From Psychrobacillus sp. OK032 (GTDB taxonomy: Bacteria > Bacillota > Bacilli > Bacillales_A > Planococcaceae): DNA of 64,000 bases. Shown one piece after another: positions 51,495 through 60,711 of this stretch; position 1 is the stretch's first letter; the number at the start of each line of letters is the position of its first letter. A program made the translations under genes and the position numbers. The stretch lies in the NCBI RefSeq assembly GCF_900111345.1, contig NZ_FOGY01000010.1:62001-126000 (forward strand). Direction: 5' to 3'. The notes beneath the pieces were generated by a model. That model saw nothing but the letters and a program-made list of their open reading frames with translations, did no database searches and was not told where the DNA came from.

Positions 51495-52238
51495 TTATTT
51501 ATGTTTACCCATTCCACTGATGGTTCCACTTTTGGAAGCTGGTGCATCCATATCTACTACAAACAGAACAACTGTTGTATCTACCTTAGCTTTGAATGCA
51601 GGAAGTTCTTTTTCTAAATCCGTCACAGCTTCTTGTGCATTCACAATATGGTCTCCAATTTGAATGGAACCACTTAATACATACAGAAATGGTTTCTTGC
51701 CTCTATAAGAGGGAACTTGGAGCGTATCACCTGCTCTAGGATGAGCATCTAATACATAAGCATTTTGTCTGACAATCAGTGGTGCCTCTGAACCCTCAGG
51801 GCCAACCATCTCATACCAGTCCCGGTTATTTGTAGGTTTATCATGAAACTGTATATTTGGCGGAAGGTTTGCTTCACGTGGACGGAAAAATATTTGAAGC
51901 ATTTCAACGTATTCCTCTTTTACCTTTTCTTCATGCCAAAAGCTTATACCAGCGTTCATCATCATTAGTTTACCTGGTGAAATTGCTGCTTCCATACCGG
52001 CTGAATCCTTATGATACGAAGTACCCTTCCACACATAACTGAAGATTTCATCGTTCACATGTTCATGCATTTTAATCGTTAATCCTTTTTTCATCACGGC
52101 ATGGTCAATATTACTTAGCGTTCCAAATGCAGAATCGTCCATGTCCTCTTTGAAAATATCGCTTGGTTGGATTCGAGTAATCGTGAATGGTCCCCTAAAA
52201 GGTTGATAATGATTACCCGCTCGAAGAACTTGAATCAC
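51495..52238 (-). CDS. Pirin-family protein
   Basis: A 247-residue bicupin of the pirin family. The metal site is H58 and H60 (KMHEHVNDEIFSYVWKG) with H102/E104 (ISFWHEEKV). Bacterial pirins include quercetin 2,3-dioxygenases and redox-sensitive cofactors. The second cupin is TLQVPSYRGKKPFLYVLSGSIQIGDH. Substrate unknown. It starts 22 nt downstream of a 58-residue protein gene, so the pair may be co-transcribed. Confidence 0.9.
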   Translation of the reverse strand: MIQVLRAGNHYQPFRGPFTITRIQPSDIFKEDMDDSAFGTLSNIDHAVMKKGLTIKMHEHVNDEIFSYVWKGTSYHKDSAGMEAAISPGKLMMMNAGISFWHEEKVKEEYVEMLQIFFRPREANLPPNIQFHDKPTNNRDWYEMVGPEGSEAPLIVRQNAYVLDAHPRAGDTLQVPSYRGKKPFLYVLSGSIQIGDHIVNAQEAVTDLEKELPAFKAKVDTTVVLFVVDMDAPASKSGTISGMGKHK

Positions 52239-52259
52239 TTGCCTCTTCCCCTTTACGAA

Positions 52260-52436
52260 TTATAAGTCTTGATAATCCTTTTGATATTTCCCTCCGTCTT
52301 TTACTTCTGAGTGATACAAAGCTTTTAGTGCAAAACTTTTTTCCAGATCATGTTCCTTCATTACTTCTTTCAAACGCTTGGAAAGATCCGCGCTATGTTT
52401 TACTAGTTGCTCCATCTTTGTTTTTGAATATTGCAT
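52260..52436 (-). CDS. Small helical protein upstream of pirin, unknown function
   Basis: A 58-residue, charged, probably helical protein (MQYSKTKMEQLVKHSADLSKRLKEVMKEHDLEKSFALKALYHSEVKDGGKYQKDYQDL). AAAAGGAG lies about 9 nt before the ATG at 52436; a reading from 52481 lacks an RBS. I do not recognise the family. It sits 21 nt before the pirin gene. Confidence 0.68.
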   Translation of the reverse strand: MQYSKTKMEQLVKHSADLSKRLKEVMKEHDLEKSFALKALYHSEVKDGGKYQKDYQDL

Positions 52437-52535
52437 TTTAGTCGACTCCTTTTCATTCCATTTGTCTTTAAAGTATAACACTAAGAAGAGTTTTTTCTTA
52501 TAATCACCCTTTTAAAAAAACTTACATACATTACT

Positions 52536-52649
52536 TTGACAAATTAAAATTTAAATGTTAACCTATTGAACAAATGTTTCCTTAAGGAAAATTATTATCG
52601 TTAAAGAAAAATGATGGTTTTTTTTATTCTAAAAGTTTCCCTGGGGAAA
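52536..52649 (+). promoter_or_regulatory. mntABCD control region with two MntR-like boxes
   Basis: TTGACA (52536-52541), 17-nt spacer and TAACCT (52559-52564, weak -10) are followed by TTTCCTTAAGGAAA (52577-52590), which matches the core of the B. subtilis MntR box (TTTGCCTTAAGGAAAC). A second palindrome TTTCCCTGGGGAAA (52636-52649) lies just before the RBS. Manganese-dependent repression by MntR is inferred. Confidence 0.85.
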
Positions 52650-52681
52650 TAAAGTGGAGAAAAGGAAAAGGAGTGTTTACA

Positions 52682-53602
52682 TTGAAAAGAGTTTTATTTT
52701 TATTTTTTACTGCTGTTTTATTAGTTGGATGTAGTAGCAATAACGAACCCCGCTCAGAGAAAAATGAGAAGCCATTAGTCATCACGACAACTGGGCAAAT
52801 TGCCGACGCTGTGAAAGAAATTGCAGGGGATCATGTGGAAGTGAAATCATTGATGGGACCTGGTGTAGATCCTCATCTTTATAAAGCGACACAAGGGGAC
52901 TTACAAACATTAGAAAAAGGAGACATCATTTTTTATAACGGTTTAGAACTAGAAGGAAAAATGAGCGAGATTTTCGAAAAAATGAAGAAAGAGAAAACAG
53001 TTATTGCGATTGGAGAAGCAGTTTCAAAGGATCAAATATTGAGTAATGAATTACATCCAGACCTCTTTGATCCACATATTTGGTTTGACATAGACGTTTG
53101 GAAATTAGCTACACACGAAATAACTAAAACACTTTCTGATGAGTTTCCGGACAATAAAGAAGGATTTACAAAAAACGAGGAAGCATATTTTAAACAATTA
53201 TCCGATTTATCCGATTGGACGGATAAACGTATTAGTGAAATCCCAGAAAAACAACGTGTTCTTGTAACAGCCCATGATGCATTTAACTATTTTGGTCATA
53301 GTCATGGAATGGAAGTACGTGGGTTACAGGGTTTAAGTACAGATTCTGAGTATGGTTTAAAAGATATTCAAAATATCGTTGATTTTCTAGTGAAGAAAAA
53401 TATTAAAGCTGTTTTCATCGAATCCAGTGTTTCTGACAAAGCGATGAAAGCTGTTATAGAAGGTGCTAAAGAAAAAGGCCATTCAATCCAAATTGGGGGG
53501 CAGTTATACTCTGATGCAATGGGTGCTGAAGGGACAGAAGAAGGCACTTATATTGGGATGTACAAACACAACGTTAACACAATTGTCGATTCACTTAAAT
53601 AG
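52682..53602 (+). CDS. mntA: Manganese/zinc-binding lipoprotein (MntA type)
   Basis: A cluster A-I metal-binding receptor of 306 residues. The TTG start at 52682 has AAGGAG 8 nt upstream, giving MKRVLFLFFTAVLLVGC with lipid Cys17. Metal-ligand segments are GVDPHLYKAT, DPHIWFDID, TAHDAFNYFGHSHG and YSDAMG. It captures Mn2+ (or Zn2+) outside the membrane. Gene order lipoprotein-ATPase-permease-permease is that of B. subtilis mntABCD. Confidence 0.93.
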   Translation: MKRVLFLFFTAVLLVGCSSNNEPRSEKNEKPLVITTTGQIADAVKEIAGDHVEVKSLMGPGVDPHLYKATQGDLQTLEKGDIIFYNGLELEGKMSEIFEKMKKEKTVIAIGEAVSKDQILSNELHPDLFDPHIWFDIDVWKLATHEITKTLSDEFPDNKEGFTKNEEAYFKQLSDLSDWTDKRISEIPEKQRVLVTAHDAFNYFGHSHGMEVRGLQGLSTDSEYGLKDIQNIVDFLVKKNIKAVFIESSVSDKAMKAVIEGAKEKGHSIQIGGQLYSDAMGAEGTEEGTYIGMYKHNVNTIVDSLK

Positions 53603-53605
53603 GAG

Positions 53606-54364
53606 ATGAACAACATGGATGCGTTACAAGTAAAAAAATTGTCGGTTGCATATGAAGAAAAAGTCGTTTTAAAAAATGTGAATTTAACCATTCCGGTAGG
53701 TCACTTAACAGGGATTATCGGACCAAATGGAGCGGGGAAATCTACATTAATCAAAGCAATACTTAACCAATTACCAAACAAAACAGGGACTGTTCATATT
53801 TTAGAACGTCCACTTAACCCAAAAGATCATACAGTCGGCTACGTTCCACAGCGAAATGCAGTCGATTGGGATTTTCCTACAAATGCTTTAGATGTTGTCC
53901 TAATGGGACGTTACGGACATATAGGTATGATCAAAAAACCTTCTACAAAAGATAAACAAATTGCATTGAATTGTCTAAAAGATGTTGGAATGGAGGCCTA
54001 TGCTGATCGATCAATTGGTCAATTATCAGGAGGACAGCAGCAACGGGTATTTTTGGCACGTGCACTAGCACAAGAAGCGGAAGTCTATTTTATGGATGAA
54101 CCATTTGTTGGTGTTGATGCGGCAACAGAGCGTACAATTATTGCTATTTTAAAAGATTTAAAAGCAAAAGGTAAATCTGTTTTTGTTGTCCATCACGATT
54201 TACAAACTGCATCTGACTACTTTGATTGGATGATTTTGTTGAATCAAACGATTACTGCATCAGGACCAACAGAACAAACATTTACAGAAGACAATCTACA
54301 AGAAGCATATGGCGGGAAATTATTTTTTATGGATCAGACAAAATCGAACAAATCGTTCAACTAA
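53606..54364 (+). CDS. mntB: Manganese ABC transporter ATP-binding protein (MntB type)
   Basis: A 252-residue ATPase: Walker A GPNGAGKST, signature LSGGQQQRVFLARALA, Walker B VYFMDEPFVGVD, switch H in VVHHDLQ. The sequence VGYVPQRNAVDWDFP is typical of the metal-chelate ABC subfamily. Starts 3 nt after the mntA stop. Confidence 0.95.
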   Translation: MNNMDALQVKKLSVAYEEKVVLKNVNLTIPVGHLTGIIGPNGAGKSTLIKAILNQLPNKTGTVHILERPLNPKDHTVGYVPQRNAVDWDFPTNALDVVLMGRYGHIGMIKKPSTKDKQIALNCLKDVGMEAYADRSIGQLSGGQQQRVFLARALAQEAEVYFMDEPFVGVDAATERTIIAILKDLKAKGKSVFVVHHDLQTASDYFDWMILLNQTITASGPTEQTFTEDNLQEAYGGKLFFMDQTKSNKSFN

Positions 54365-54380
54365 GAGAGGTGAAAAGATA

Positions 54381-55274
54381 ATGTTAACAGGAAACTTGCT
54401 TTGGGTTCTTATAGGAGCTATCTTGCTAGGGGTAGCTGCCGGTTTAAATGGAACTTTTGCCTTTCTTCAGAAACAAAGTCTAGTAGGAGATGCGGCGGCA
54501 CATGCCGCTCTCCCTGGAATTGCACTTGCGTATTTAGTTTTTCAGCAAAAGGATTTACCACTCCTAATGTTAGGCGCTGCTATTACTTCTGCACTTGCTG
54601 TATATATGATTCAATGGATTGTTGGGAACTCTAAACTAAAAGCAGACGCAGCAATTGGGTTTGTTTTATCTGTATTTTTTGGTATCGGAATCGTTCTCAT
54701 CACTATTGTCAATCAAAGCGGATCAGGAAATCAAAGTGGATTGAATGATTTTATATTTGGAAAAGCCGCTACAATGGCAAAAAGCGATTTAGTTTGGCTA
54801 TCTAGTAGTGCCTTGTTAATCATATTAATGTGTTTGCTTTTTTTTAAAGAATGGAAGCTAATGATCTTTGATCCGGTATTTGCAAAAGGGATCGGCTTAC
54901 CGGTCGAACGATTGCGTGTTTTATTGACTGCTCTTACAGTTCTAACGATTGTAACAGGAATTCAAGCGGTTGGTGTTATATTAATGGCAGCTATGCTCAT
55001 TATACCTGCCGCAGCTGCAAGATTTTGGTCCAATCATCTTGGAATAATACTTGTTACGAGTGCTTTATTTGGTGCTCTTTCCGGTGCGTTAGGTACCATT
55101 ATAAGCTCTTTTCGTACAGGACTATCTACCGGACCAATAATCGTATTATGTGCTGCTAGTCTCTTTTTAATATCTTATTTTTTCGCACCAACAAGAGGAT
55201 TCATCTCCAAATCATTAAAGAAAAAAACATTTAAGCAAAGAAACGTAGCAAAGGAGGCGACAAACCATGAATGA
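54381..55274 (+). CDS. mntC: Manganese ABC transporter permease (MntC type)
   Basis: A 297-residue ABC-3 family permease with about eight to nine helices; family signature segments are FLQKQSLVGDAAAHAALPGIALAYL and GVILMAAMLIIPAAAARFW. The ATG at 54381 has GAGAGGTGA upstream; a longer reading from 54309 overlaps mntB and lacks an RBS. The C-terminus is basic. It overlaps mntD by 8 nt. Confidence 0.94.
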   Translation: MLTGNLLWVLIGAILLGVAAGLNGTFAFLQKQSLVGDAAAHAALPGIALAYLVFQQKDLPLLMLGAAITSALAVYMIQWIVGNSKLKADAAIGFVLSVFFGIGIVLITIVNQSGSGNQSGLNDFIFGKAATMAKSDLVWLSSSALLIILMCLLFFKEWKLMIFDPVFAKGIGLPVERLRVLLTALTVLTIVTGIQAVGVILMAAMLIIPAAAARFWSNHLGIILVTSALFGALSGALGTIISSFRTGLSTGPIIVLCAASLFLISYFFAPTRGFISKSLKKKTFKQRNVAKEATNHE

Positions 55275-56151
55275 ATTCTGGGTGCTCTTAACTGGATCAT
55301 TAGTTGGTATAACTTGTGGATTAACTGGTGTATTTTTAATCCTACGCAAAACCGCTATGATAGCAGACGCTATTAGTCACACTGTGTTATTTGGAATTGT
55401 TGTGGCATTTATGATTACTCAATCGTTAAGTGGATTTTGGATGCTTCTTGGAGCTGCAATCGCTGGATTACTTACTACTTTTCTTGTGCAAGTGCTCCAA
55501 TCAGGAGGCTTACAAGAAGATGCCGCTATTGGGGTTGTATTCACTTCCTTGTTTGCTTTAGGTGTTTTATTTATCACTTTATTTGCGGGAAACGTCCACT
55601 TAGATGTGGAGCATGTGCTAATGGGTGAAATTGCGTTTGTTCCATGGGATACTTGGGATATTCTCGGTTTTTCCATGCCTAAGGCAGTTTGGATGTTATT
55701 GTTTGTTCTTTTACTCAATGTATTGTTTTTAGTTTTCTTTTACAAAGAGATCAAACTCTCTACTTTCGATCCAGTTTTTGCGCTATCTATCGGGCTACCA
55801 ATATTAGCTATGCACTATTCTTATATGACACTTGTTTCTTTAACAACAGTTGCTGCTTTTGACAGCGTAGGTGCAGTTCTTGTTGTTGCCATGCTCATTG
55901 GACCTGCCGCTACCGCTTACCTTATGAGTAAGAGTGTTTCAGGAATGATTATTTGGAGCATGACATTCGGAGTTACTGCAGCAATTACAGGATACTATTT
56001 AGCAAAGCTATGGAATACTTCCATTGCTGGAATGATGGCAGCAATGATAGGTGCATTATTTATGATTGTGTTTTTATTCAAGCCACATGACGGATGGACT
56101 TGGAAATTGTTTAAACGTATGAAATTAAAAGATACAAATGTTCATGTGTAA
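55267..56151 (+). CDS. mntD: Manganese ABC transporter permease (MntD type)
   Basis: The second ABC-3 permease, 294 residues. Signature LRKTAMIADAISHTVLFGIVVAFM and GAVLVVAMLIGPAATAYL. Two different permeases in one operon is the mntCD arrangement of Bacillus, in contrast to single-permease zinc systems. RBS AAAGGAGGCG. Confidence 0.94.
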   Translation: MNEFWVLLTGSLVGITCGLTGVFLILRKTAMIADAISHTVLFGIVVAFMITQSLSGFWMLLGAAIAGLLTTFLVQVLQSGGLQEDAAIGVVFTSLFALGVLFITLFAGNVHLDVEHVLMGEIAFVPWDTWDILGFSMPKAVWMLLFVLLLNVLFLVFFYKEIKLSTFDPVFALSIGLPILAMHYSYMTLVSLTTVAAFDSVGAVLVVAMLIGPAATAYLMSKSVSGMIIWSMTFGVTAAITGYYLAKLWNTSIAGMMAAMIGALFMIVFLFKPHDGWTWKLFKRMKLKDTNVHV

Positions 56152-56165
56152 TCCTAATGCCTAAA

Positions 56166-56199
56166 AAGCCACGGTGTATATTGAAATACACCGTGGCTT
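56166..56199 (+). terminator. Terminator of mntABCD
   Basis: A perfect stem AAGCCACGGTGTAT/ATACACCGTGGCTT with a 6-nt loop starts 15 nt after the mntD stop. The T run after it is short. Confidence 0.85.
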
Positions 56200-56260
56200 C
56201 TCTGCGTGCAGCAGCGAAGAAAGCTCATCATAAAAATAATCATGCTATCACCTTATTCCA

Positions 56261-56322
56261 TTTTTGCTTTTTGCTTTTTGCTTTTTGCTTTTTGCTTTTT
56301 GCTTTTTGCTTTTTGCTATAAT
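56261..56322 (+). repeat. (TTTTTGC)8 repeat abutting TATAAT
   Basis: Eight exact copies of TTTTTGC occupy 56261-56316. The next six bases (56317-56322) are a perfect TATAAT, 35 nt before the ribosomal protection gene start. The repeat itself must therefore supply the spacer and any -35 (TTGCTT at 56292-56297 gives a 19-nt spacer). Confidence 0.9.
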
Positions 56323-56357
56323 AAATGCATTAGCTACAAACGAACAGAGGTGACTTC

Positions 56358-58283
56358 ATGTATAAAACAATTGGCATACTTGCCCATGTAGACGCAGGAA
56401 AAACGACTTTTTCCGAGCAACTGCTTTATCACACACAGACTATTCGACAAAGAGGTCGCGTTGACCATCAGGACTCTTTTCTAGACAGTCATTCGATAGA
56501 AAAAAATAGAGGAATAACGATTTTTGCTGACCAAGGAATATTCGCGTATAACAATTCCACTTATTATGTCATAGATACCCCTGGTCACGTCGATTTTTCA
56601 CCAGAAATGGAACGGGCTATCCAAGTGATGGATTTTGCGATTATCATTATTAGTGCAGTAGATGGTGTTGAAGGCCATACAGAAACCGTCTGGCAGCTAC
56701 TTCAGAAGCATCAAGTACCAACCTTTTTCTTTATCAATAAAACTGATTATGAAGGAACCGATGTAGCAGAAGTGTTTGCAGAGATTCGTGCTAATTTATC
56801 AGAAGATGTATGTAATATGACGAATGGTTTCGATGAGGACCTTATTGAATTTATCGCTGAACGGGATGAAGACCTTTTGGAACACTACATGGAAACTGGT
56901 TTTGACGAGGAATTGTGGAAGCAGGCATTTAAACGAATGATAAAGGAAAATCAAGTTTTCGCCTGTGCAAGCGGTGCTGCCCTAAAAGATATCGGTGTTA
57001 TTGAGTTTTTGGAAAAACTCGAATGGTTAACCGAAACTTCTTATAATCAAGAAGATGATTTCGCTGCACAAGTTTACAAAATTCGTCATGATGAAAGTGG
57101 AAACAGAATAACCTTCCTCAAGTTATTAAGTGGCTCACTAAAAGTACGTGATGAAGTAACTCTAGGCGAGCTTACAGAAAAAATAACGCAAATTCGCGTG
57201 TACAGCGGAAACAAATATAAAACAGTCAATCAAGCAGTTGCTGGAGAGCTAGTTGCCGTAACTGGTCTATCTATCGCTTCTATTGGGGATGGAATAGGGG
57301 CGATTGCAAAGAAGACAACTTTTGATATGATTCCTACTTTAAAATCAAAAGTTATTTTTGATGCTTCTATTCACGTCAAAGAAATGTTGAGATGCTTTAA
57401 GCTACTAGATGCAGAAGATCCTTCTTTACATGTTTATTGGGATGAGCATTTTCAAGAAATACATGTGCATGTGATGGGCGTTATTCAGCTGGAAGTTCTC
57501 GAACAGATAGTCTTGGAACGTTTTAAATTCAACGTCTCTTTTGGTGATCCTAGAATTTTATATAAAGAGACAATCGATACGACAGTTAAAGGATACGGTC
57601 ACTTTGAACCTTTAAAACATTATGCAGAAGTGCATCTATTAATCGAACCGGCAGAACGCGGCAGTGGAATTTACTTGGATAATGCTTGCCATGCAAACGA
57701 TTTATCAATAGGTAATCAAAATTTGGTGCTACATCATTTATTAGAACGTGACCACCACGGAATACTCACAGGCTCTGCTCTTACGGACGTTAAAATAACA
57801 CTTATTACTGGTCGTGGACATAACGAGCATACGCATGGTGGAGATTTTCGGGAAGCAACATATAGAGCTTTAAGACAAGGTCTAGAGAAAGCTGAAAATG
57901 TGCTCTTAGAACCTTTCTACGACTTCAAAATAAAAGTAGATATGGACCTTATAGGTAGAGTATTATCTGATGTTCAGCAAGCACATGGAAGCTTCGATTC
58001 CCCTGAAAACATTGGAGACAAAGTGATTGTTAAAGGACGAGTACCTGTTGCAACCTTCATGAACTACAGTACAACGTTTGCTTCCTTCACACATGGGAAA
58101 GGAACGCTGAGCCTACTATTCGGTGGGTATGATCGTTGTCACAATAAAGATGAAGTTATCGAAAAGATTAGCTACAATAAAGAAGCAGATCCTGAATACA
58201 CATCGACTTCTATTTTCTGTGCGAGAGGTAAAGGCTATAAAGTTCCATGGGATGAAGCGGAAGAAGCAATGCATTGTCTATAA
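56358..58283 (+). CDS. Tetracycline-type ribosomal protection GTPase (TetM/TetW family, chromosomal)
   Basis: A 641-residue EF-G-like translational GTPase. G motifs: G1 AHVDAGKTT, G2 RGITIFA, G3 DTPGHVDF, G4 NKTD. Later EF-G domains follow (IHVHVMGVIQLEVLEQIVLERFKFNVSFGDPRILYKETI and GRGHNEHTHGGDFREATYRALRQGLEKA). Such proteins remove tetracycline from ribosomes, but chromosomal Bacillales members need not confer resistance. C-terminus KGYKVPWDEAEEAMHCL is diverged from TetM loop regions. RBS AGAGGTGA. Promoter next to the heptanucleotide repeat. Confidence 0.9.
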   Translation: MYKTIGILAHVDAGKTTFSEQLLYHTQTIRQRGRVDHQDSFLDSHSIEKNRGITIFADQGIFAYNNSTYYVIDTPGHVDFSPEMERAIQVMDFAIIIISAVDGVEGHTETVWQLLQKHQVPTFFFINKTDYEGTDVAEVFAEIRANLSEDVCNMTNGFDEDLIEFIAERDEDLLEHYMETGFDEELWKQAFKRMIKENQVFACASGAALKDIGVIEFLEKLEWLTETSYNQEDDFAAQVYKIRHDESGNRITFLKLLSGSLKVRDEVTLGELTEKITQIRVYSGNKYKTVNQAVAGELVAVTGLSIASIGDGIGAIAKKTTFDMIPTLKSKVIFDASIHVKEMLRCFKLLDAEDPSLHVYWDEHFQEIHVHVMGVIQLEVLEQIVLERFKFNVSFGDPRILYKETIDTTVKGYGHFEPLKHYAEVHLLIEPAERGSGIYLDNACHANDLSIGNQNLVLHHLLERDHHGILTGSALTDVKITLITGRGHNEHTHGGDFREATYRALRQGLEKAENVLLEPFYDFKIKVDMDLIGRVLSDVQQAHGSFDSPENIGDKVIVKGRVPVATFMNYSTTFASFTHGKGTLSLLFGGYDRCHNKDEVIEKISYNKEADPEYTSTSIFCARGKGYKVPWDEAEEAMHCL

Positions 58284-58306
58284 TTCAAGCCGAGGAGGAA
58301 TATTTT

Positions 58307-58783
58307 ATGATCGCAACGATTCAAAAAGAAAATAATATCTATACGGCACGTTATGAACGTCATCTCCAACATTCGGTAGAAGAGGTTTGGTCTATGCTAA
58401 CAGACAACGAAAAGTTACAGCAATGGTTCACTGAACTTCGAATTGTCGATTTACGTAAAGATGGCCTCATCAAGTTTGATATGCAAGACGGAACTTTCAT
58501 TGATATGCAAATTTTAGATTATGAGCCTTTAAAAGTTTTAGCATTTGAATGGGATAAAGATATTGCTCGATTTGATTTATCTCCAGTTTCTGAAGGTTGT
58601 CAATTAACATTCATCGAAACGATTACATCTATCACTGAACATACACCAAGAGACCTAGCAGGCTGGCATGTTTGTTTGGACGTAATTGAAGCAATATTAG
58701 ATGATAGATCAATAACTAGAAAAGATGAATGGGAAGTTTGGTATGTAAAATACAAAGAACTTCTGGACAAACTAGTAAAATAA
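58307..58783 (+). CDS. SRPBCC (START/AHSA1-like) domain protein
   Basis: A 158-residue protein (MIATIQKENNIYTARYERHLQHSVEEVWSMLTDNEKLQQWFTEL...) with the helix-grip pattern and C-terminal helix DLAGWHVCLDVIEAILDD. The ATG at 58307 has GAGGAGG 8 nt upstream. It is 23 nt downstream of the ribosomal protection gene, so both may share the repeat-linked promoter. Ligand unknown. Confidence 0.87.
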   Translation: MIATIQKENNIYTARYERHLQHSVEEVWSMLTDNEKLQQWFTELRIVDLRKDGLIKFDMQDGTFIDMQILDYEPLKVLAFEWDKDIARFDLSPVSEGCQLTFIETITSITEHTPRDLAGWHVCLDVIEAILDDRSITRKDEWEVWYVKYKELLDKLVK

Positions 58784-58791
58784 TATTAATC

Positions 58792-58820
58792 AAGCACCTT
58801 TCACATGAAGAGGTGCTTTC
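58792..58820. terminator. Bidirectional terminator
   Basis: AAGCACCT pairs with AGGTGCTT around an 11-nt loop, between convergent genes. Confidence 0.75.
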
Positions 58821-58821
58821 A

Positions 58822-59427
58822 TTATTCATATCGGTATATCATAAAGCGTTCATTGTTATTTTGTTCGTACAACTCCGGCACCCTAACTTCCCTTAATAAC
58901 TTAAATGCAGTATTAACTTCCATAAACCGTATGTACTCCATTGTCGGATAATAAAGTATGACATCGACTGGACGAGGATCATGTTCAACAGATAAAAGAA
59001 TGTTATAGATAACCTTTTGAAAAATTTGAATAGAAAACGGATTAAAGAAATAAAAACGATTATCATCCGGTTCAATATCATACCCTTCGGCGAAAATATG
59101 CTCAAATCGAATAGATGCCTTTGCATTCTTTGCTCGCTCCATATACTTTGTTAAGTTTCCTAAAGCCTCTTGATAAAGCTGTCCATTCATCTCTACTCCT
59201 GTTGCAGCTACATGAAGATGGTGATGAATATAAAAGGAGAAACGACCCTTACCGCAACCAAAATCTACAAATCTATCGCTACTTCTGCATTCATATGCAT
59301 CAAATAGCACTTCAAGTGCCATATAAGGAGTTGCTTCATACCGATTATAATGTGCAGATTGATGTTGCCATTCCCGAACCCCTTCTGTTTTTATACGTAA
59401 TAACCGATCATGATCTTGTTCTCTCAC
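58822..59427 (-). CDS. Class I SAM-dependent methyltransferase
   Basis: A 201-residue protein with the Rossmann SAM site SDRFVDFGCGKGRFSFYIH (about residues 50-68), followed by TGVEMNGQLYQEAL (acidic strand-2 end) and NRFYFFNPFSIQIFQKVIYNIL, where NPF replaces the catalytic (D/N)PPY-type motif. Target unknown. GTG start behind AGGAGGG. It is upstream-adjacent to CapA, but on the same strand with only a 33-nt gap, so co-transcription is possible. Confidence 0.85.
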   Translation of the reverse strand: MREQDHDRLLRIKTEGVREWQHQSAHYNRYEATPYMALEVLFDAYECRSSDRFVDFGCGKGRFSFYIHHHLHVAATGVEMNGQLYQEALGNLTKYMERAKNAKASIRFEHIFAEGYDIEPDDNRFYFFNPFSIQIFQKVIYNILLSVEHDPRPVDVILYYPTMEYIRFMEVNTAFKLLREVRVPELYEQNNNERFMIYRYE

Positions 59428-59460
59428 GGCTAGTCCCTCCTATTTTAGAATATATATAAA

Positions 59461-60534
59461 TCATTCACCAAATACATGCTGCTGTACCCATTTGTCTGAT
59501 TTTCCAATTTCATTTTCAACGTTTTCTAGCAGATTCACCGTAAAAGGCTCCCCTCTCATAACAGCAGTGGCCACAAAACTCGGATTCTCTATACTTAGCA
59601 CTTGCTTGCCATTAATAGTTTTCTTCAATATTTCTATTTTTGCAATCCCACCAACGTTCGTATTCTCCTGTTTTTGCGCAGAAAAGAAGTTTCCAATCGA
59701 ATAAAACACATGTGCTCGGTGACCACTATTTGTCGTGACCATTTCATACGGCTGAATGACATGTGGGTGATGTCCGAAAATAATATCTGCTCCTGCACCT
59801 GCAATCGTATTTGCAAGACTCTTTTGTTCATCGTTAGGTTCTAGTTCATACTCCGCTCCCCAATGCATACTTACTACAACAAAATCCACTTTTTGTTGTA
59901 ATGTACGAATATCCTTTGTTATTTGCTCGGCATTGATTCGATTCACCAAATAATCCTTCCCACTTGGAGTTTCATGGCCATTCGTCCCGTATGTATAACT
60001 AAGGAATCCAAAGTCAATATTATCTACTTTGAAGATACGATCTGTTTGTAAATCTTCCAATGATTCATAAGCCCCAAAATAAGGCATATCAACTGTTTTC
60101 ATATGTTCAATAGCTGCTAGTAATCCCTGTTCTTCTTGGTCAAGCGTGTGATTATTTGCCATCGATACCATATCAACACCAACTGTCTTTAAGTCATCAA
60201 CAATATGCGAAGGACTAGCAAAATCCGGATATCCGGATAATCCAAATTGAACACCCGCTGGTATAGATTCCTGATTGGCCAACAATATATCTAATGAATC
60301 CAGCTCTTCTCTGACTGGCTCAAAAGAAGATAAAAAGCTTTCATAATTGTACAACGGAAGATGCAACAGAATATCACCAATCATCCCGATTTTTATCGTA
60401 TCTTCCCGATAATCAATATGAAATGTCGAATAATGTTTCCCGTGGAACTTTTCATGAAAAGGTTCTTTTATTTGTAGATTAAAATAAAATAAAACCCCAA
60501 TTAGTATAACTAGTAGTGATATTAATGTTTTCAT
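59461..60534 (-). CDS. CapA/PgsA-family metallophosphatase-like protein
   Basis: A 357-residue protein with an N-terminal membrane anchor (LISLLVILIGVLFYFNL) and a PGA_cap domain: IGMIGDILLH, LLANQESIP, MVSMANNHTLDQ, VVSMHWGAEY and GHHPHVIQPYE carry the metal-binding D, N and H residues of calcineurin-like phosphoesterases. CapA/PgsA takes part in poly-gamma-glutamate capsule export, but no pgsBC genes are nearby, so another envelope role is possible. RBS GGGAGGTG. Confidence 0.9.
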   Translation of the reverse strand: MKTLISLLVILIGVLFYFNLQIKEPFHEKFHGKHYSTFHIDYREDTIKIGMIGDILLHLPLYNYESFLSSFEPVREELDSLDILLANQESIPAGVQFGLSGYPDFASPSHIVDDLKTVGVDMVSMANNHTLDQEEQGLLAAIEHMKTVDMPYFGAYESLEDLQTDRIFKVDNIDFGFLSYTYGTNGHETPSGKDYLVNRINAEQITKDIRTLQQKVDFVVVSMHWGAEYELEPNDEQKSLANTIAGAGADIIFGHHPHVIQPYEMVTTNSGHRAHVFYSIGNFFSAQKQENTNVGGIAKIEILKKTINGKQVLSIENPSFVATAVMRGEPFTVNLLENVENEIGKSDKWVQQHVFGE

Positions 60535-60711
60535 AAAAGCACCTCCCTCTTAATCATCTACTTTTTTGCAATTTATTATGTTTTTTCTCATTGTATCTTT
60601 TATAAATGATTAAAAAACGGACTGTGTTCATTATTAGAATTTGCCCTTGTATTAAAAACAATTATTTGAAGAAGTAAAAATCAACAAAAAAGCGAGGTGC
60701 CATCATAAAAA

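Noticed and set aside
56206-56391. A 61-residue reading frame across the TTTTTGC repeat and into the ribosomal protection gene (LLFAFCF repeats), perhaps a leader peptide
   Set aside because: It has a GTG start without an RBS, overlaps the real start in another frame, and its composition is simply the repeat translated.
59461-60534. Capsule (poly-gamma-glutamate) biosynthesis locus
   Set aside because: Only the CapA-type gene is present; no ligase or export partners in the window.
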